Assembly (NCBI GenBank): GCA_964499425.1
Contig: CAZCLD010000054.1
Coordinates: 1 to 9,095 of the forward strand
Reading direction: 5' to 3'
DNA: 9,095 nucleotides
From: JAQBYK01 sp964499425
GTDB lineage: Bacteria > Patescibacteriota > Gracilibacteria > UBA1369 > LOWO2-01-FULL-3
Below are positions 6,516 to 9,095 of this stretch, piece after piece (position 1 is the first letter of the stretch; the number at the start of each line of letters is the position of its first letter). The notes under the pieces were generated by a model. That model was not told the DNA's origin. It did not search any database and saw only the letters and a program-made list of their open reading frames with translations. Position numbers and translations under genes: made by a program.

Positions 6516-8471
6516 TTACGCCTTAATTAAAAGAGTCCTGAACCTGCTTAATCCTTTTCCATCTAAATAATCTTCCACCTTACCCAATATTTCTTTTTGT
6601 AAATATTCTTCATATTGATCGTCACTTATATTATACAGCAAACTATGGATTGAGGATTTTAACTCTGTATAACCATGCGCAACCAGGCGTGGTATTTGGT
6701 CATAATAATATCCCCGGAATCTTTCATCTGGATCATAGAATATAGCCTTCTTCTTTGCTCCCAGTGCCTCAAGAGTGGAAGATGTAAATGCACAGGCGAC
6801 GACTAAATCACTCATCTTAATTATGGCTGTAGGATCGGCATCATATCCGGCGACAAAACACCGCGGATGATCTCTAAGCCCCTCCAGCACCTGCGAGTAC
6901 TCCTTCCTCGATGGAGAACACAATATAGATCCTCTATCAGAATATTTACTTTCTGCTCTCTTTTCCTTGATAACTATAAAGAGATTTTGTTCTTCCTCTA
7001 CAAGCCTCATAATATCACGGTAGAATTTTATCCCATAAACAAGAGGCATCTCTGAACTTATTCCATCAAAATAAGTAGTGTCAAAAAAAGATACAACCTT
7101 TGAATCTTCTTTGATTTCCTTCTTGTTTACGCCATTTTCCCCTAAATAAAAGTCCAGACCCTTTCCTTTATCACCATTAACAATGAATTCAGACCAAAGA
7201 CAGCCAACATTAAAATATTTTTTTATTTTCTGAGGATGATGTTTTTGGTCCTCAATCCCCGGTTTATTCCAAACAATATAGTAATCATATAACAAAAAAG
7301 AAGACAATAATTCTCTTCTTTTTACAATATCAATATCTTTGTTAGTTAAAACGTAAACAAAGGACCCTGAATGCGCATAATACCAGGTTTTGCAGCCTAT
7401 TCGGCGCAGCAAGGAATTCCGCCCTATATGATTTACCCCTTCATCGCTGAATGTAACATAATGATCAAAATTCATACTGCTTAAAATGATCTTCCATTTT
7501 AAATAAGCATTTAATAAAATATTACTGCAAGCTTGAGTACAATCATTTTCAAATATTGATAAGATGAGGTTTCCAGATACATACTTGAATACAGTTTTCA
7601 AAATAACAATACCCCTCTTGCTCAGGCCAAAAGCTGGCAACATAAATAGACTTTTAGTACTACAATTTACTATACTATAGCCAGCTTTTTTCAATTTGCG
7701 TAAATGCGCTTTATCAACCGATGACAGCCACAAGAATAGTGTATTGTCCTTATTTATATCATTATGATCCAGGATGAAATCAAAAGAACGATCTTCTTTA
7801 AATTTAAACTGAAAATACGGCCGAGTAATAGGCACAGCATACCTGTACTTACAAACATTTTTTTTGTGCGCCGGCACTAAACACTTCAACATGATCATGG
7901 CCAGCCCGCAGAAGCTGACACAGGAAAAACTTATCCAAGAATATGCTTTGCTGATACATCCATCCATTCGAGCGATCCATCTTATCCACAAAGGAATAGA
8001 GACCTTCTCTAATTCATAGCTGAATGCCTTGCATTGTTCCACGATCTTTAAACTTTCCAAATATCTGTCAGGAATAAAAATTATCTTTTCTGAATTTTTT
8101 AATTTCCCTTTCTCTTTTTCCAAAAATATCTGGACAGCATAAAAAACTGACAATTTTTGTGCTAACATCTTCCGATATGCTAATGATATATCTTCATCAT
8201 CATAAATCCTTATCATGGAGCTTATAAGCTTAGATCGATTAGCCGTGAAACAATAAGCCTTTTCAATATTATCCAACGCTAAACTATCACCGCCAACAAT
8301 ATTATATGAAATCTTATGCACTTTTTTGTTATCAACTAAATACCTTAACCAACACTTTTTCTTTACAATAAAATTAAAATTAAATATATATATATTAAAC
8401 CTTCGCCAAAGGTAAAATATAATTAAAGGGTAATGATAAAACTTCGCATTTTCAAAATAAACATCATTCAT
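6516..8471 (-). CDS. Large putative glycosyltransferase-like protein (GT-B-like C-terminal half)
   Basis: This 651-residue protein matches no family I can name with confidence. The C-terminal 300 residues look like a GT-B glycosyltransferase: FSDEGVNHIGRN (341-352), KTWYYAHSGSF (361-371), FIVIKEKRAES (498-508), then ADPTAIIKMSDLVVACAF (545-562) with TSSTLEALGAKKKAIFYDP (563-581), which resembles the donor-binding loop seen in CDP-glycerol-transferase and 2-epimerase-like enzymes. A hydrophobic segment (177-199) between basic stretches could be a membrane anchor. The N-terminal 50 residues are rich in aromatic residues and Lys and are encoded by very AT-rich DNA (8341-8400 has 9 G/C in 60). 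The ATG overlaps the acyltransferase stop as ATGA (8468-8471), so translation is probably coupled; the Shine-Dalgarno site (GGTGAG) is weak. Context suggests sugar transfer in surface-glycan assembly; donor unknown. Confidence 0.65.
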   Translation of the reverse strand: MNDVYFENAKFYHYPLIIFYLWRRFNIYIFNFNFIVKKKCWLRYLVDNKKVHKISYNIVGGDSLALDNIEKAYCFTANRSKLISSMIRIYDDEDISLAYRKMLAQKLSVFYAVQIFLEKEKGKLKNSEKIIFIPDRYLESLKIVEQCKAFSYELEKVSIPLWIRWIARMDGCISKAYSWISFSCVSFCGLAMIMLKCLVPAHKKNVCKYRYAVPITRPYFQFKFKEDRSFDFILDHNDINKDNTLFLWLSSVDKAHLRKLKKAGYSIVNCSTKSLFMLPAFGLSKRGIVILKTVFKYVSGNLILSIFENDCTQACSNILLNAYLKWKIILSSMNFDHYVTFSDEGVNHIGRNSLLRRIGCKTWYYAHSGSFVYVLTNKDIDIVKRRELLSSFLLYDYYIVWNKPGIEDQKHHPQKIKKYFNVGCLWSEFIVNGDKGKGLDFYLGENGVNKKEIKEDSKVVSFFDTTYFDGISSEMPLVYGIKFYRDIMRLVEEEQNLFIVIKEKRAESKYSDRGSILCSPSRKEYSQVLEGLRDHPRCFVAGYDADPTAIIKMSDLVVACAFTSSTLEALGAKKKAIFYDPDERFRGYYYDQIPRLVAHGYTELKSSIHSLLYNISDDQYEEYLQKEILGKVEDYLDGKGLSRFRTLLIKA

Positions 8472-9095
8472 CTCACCATCCTGGTTTCAATATGCTGAAT
8501 TTTCGCCGGTACACCAACCACTGCTACCTCAGGAGGAACATCCTTTGTGACCACAGATCCGGCACCAATTAAAACGTTTGCTCCAATATTCTTTCCTTGA
8601 ATAATGACAGAACCTGTTCCTATATGACATCCCTTATCTATCTTCACCCCCCCGGATATCGTTACCCCCGGGGCAATGTGAACATGTGCTCCAATCCTAC
8701 AATCATGGTCAACAGAGGATAGAGTATTAACAATCACATTTTCAGCAAGTGAAACACCGGTATTAACAACAACACCGGCCATAATCTGCACCCCTTCGGC
8801 AAGTCTAGCGCGAGCGGAAATCACTGCCTGGGGATGGATCGCTGAAAAAAACCGATATCCCAGGTTTCTAAACTTATCATATACCTGCTGACGTAAAACC
8901 GGGCGAGCAATTGAGCCTATTCCGTTTAGCAACAAGATATGCTCCGCCGCATAATCCTTAATAGCACTATCGTCACCCAGGTATTTAACCCCTTTAAACT
9001 CCGTTTCTTCCAAATCGGTAAATCCCAATATAGAAACCTCCTTAGAAATATCTAAAATATCCTTAAGAACACGTGCATGCCCACCACTGCCTATT
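8468..9095 (-). CDS. NeuD/PglD-type sugar acyltransferase (left-handed beta-helix), 5'-truncated by the window edge
   Basis: About 208 residues are visible. The frame remains open from the TTG at 9028 to the right edge and encodes IGSGGHARVLKDILD, the small N-terminal nucleotide-binding-like domain of the NeuD/PglD family, so TTG 9028 is not the start. From about 8800 downward the protein shows hexapeptide repeats forming a left-handed beta-helix: VNTLSSVDHDCRIGAHVHIA, GVTISGGVKI, HIGTGSVII, IGAGSVVTKDV, ending VVGVPAKI. His in VDHDC matches the catalytic-base position of PglD. The family transfers acetyl (or another acyl) from acyl-CoA to an amino or hydroxyl group of a nucleotide sugar or sialic-acid-like sugar in the cytosol. 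The exact substrate is not readable. It overlaps the next glycosyltransferase gene by four bases. DNA here is GC-richer (34 G/C in 8641-8700). Confidence 0.88.
   Translation of the reverse strand, partial: IGSGGHARVLKDILDISKEVSILGFTDLEETEFKGVKYLGDDSAIKDYAAEHILLLNGIGSIARPVLRQQVYDKFRNLGYRFFSAIHPQAVISARARLAEGVQIMAGVVVNTGVSLAENVIVNTLSSVDHDCRIGAHVHIAPGVTISGGVKIDKGCHIGTGSVIIQGKNIGANVLIGAGSVVTKDVPPEVAVVGVPAKIQHIETRMVR

Overview
This is a bacterial accessory region in which every supportable gene lies on the minus strand, so transcription runs from high to low coordinates. Nine protein-coding genes are packed head to tail, with an ATGA overlap, one 26-base overlap or short gaps of at most about 37 bases, and nearly all have a purine-rich Shine-Dalgarno site. 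I see no tRNA, rRNA, CRISPR array, insertion sequence, convincing internal promoter or terminator. The host cannot be named from this window. Composition is low to moderate GC, with a very AT-rich glycosyltransferase start beside a GC-richer acyltransferase. Two 10-N runs mark scaffold joins, so this is a draft (possibly metagenomic) assembly.

Layout in transcription order. (1) 9095-8468: a NeuD/PglD-type sugar O/N-acyltransferase, cut by the right edge. (2) 8471-6516: a large putative glycosyltransferase. (3) 6493-5758: a close relative of CmoA, the carboxy-S-adenosylmethionine (Cx-SAM) synthase, interrupted by an N run. (4) 5720-4681: a putative sugar O-methyltransferase, interrupted by the other N run; its true start lies beyond the gap. 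(5) 4670-2853: a second large glycosyltransferase resembling the surface-carbohydrate (O_ant_LIC13510-like) family. (6) 2829-1786: a Gfo/Idh/MocA sugar oxidoreductase. (7) 1811-801: a zinc-ribbon plus methyltransferase-fold protein with a degraded SAM-binding motif. (8) 782-180: a SIS-domain, phosphoheptose-isomerase-like protein. (9) 145-1: the start of a small (TalC-type) transaldolase, cut by the left edge.

Together this is the middle of a surface-polysaccharide (O-antigen, capsule or S-layer glycan) cluster. Transaldolase plus SIS isomerase suggest local supply of a sedoheptulose-7-phosphate-derived sugar. The oxidoreductase, acyltransferase and methyltransferases decorate sugars, and the two glycosyltransferases assemble them. 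Nucleotide-sugar activation, flippase and polymerase genes are not in the window, so the cluster extends on both sides.

The most interesting signal is the CmoA-like gene directly upstream of the sugar O-methyltransferase, with no CmoB in the window. It keeps the arginine that in E. coli CmoA binds the Cx-SAM carboxylate. This raises the possibility that Cx-SAM is made here to carboxymethylate a glycan rather than a tRNA. That is inference; the family assignment itself is strong.
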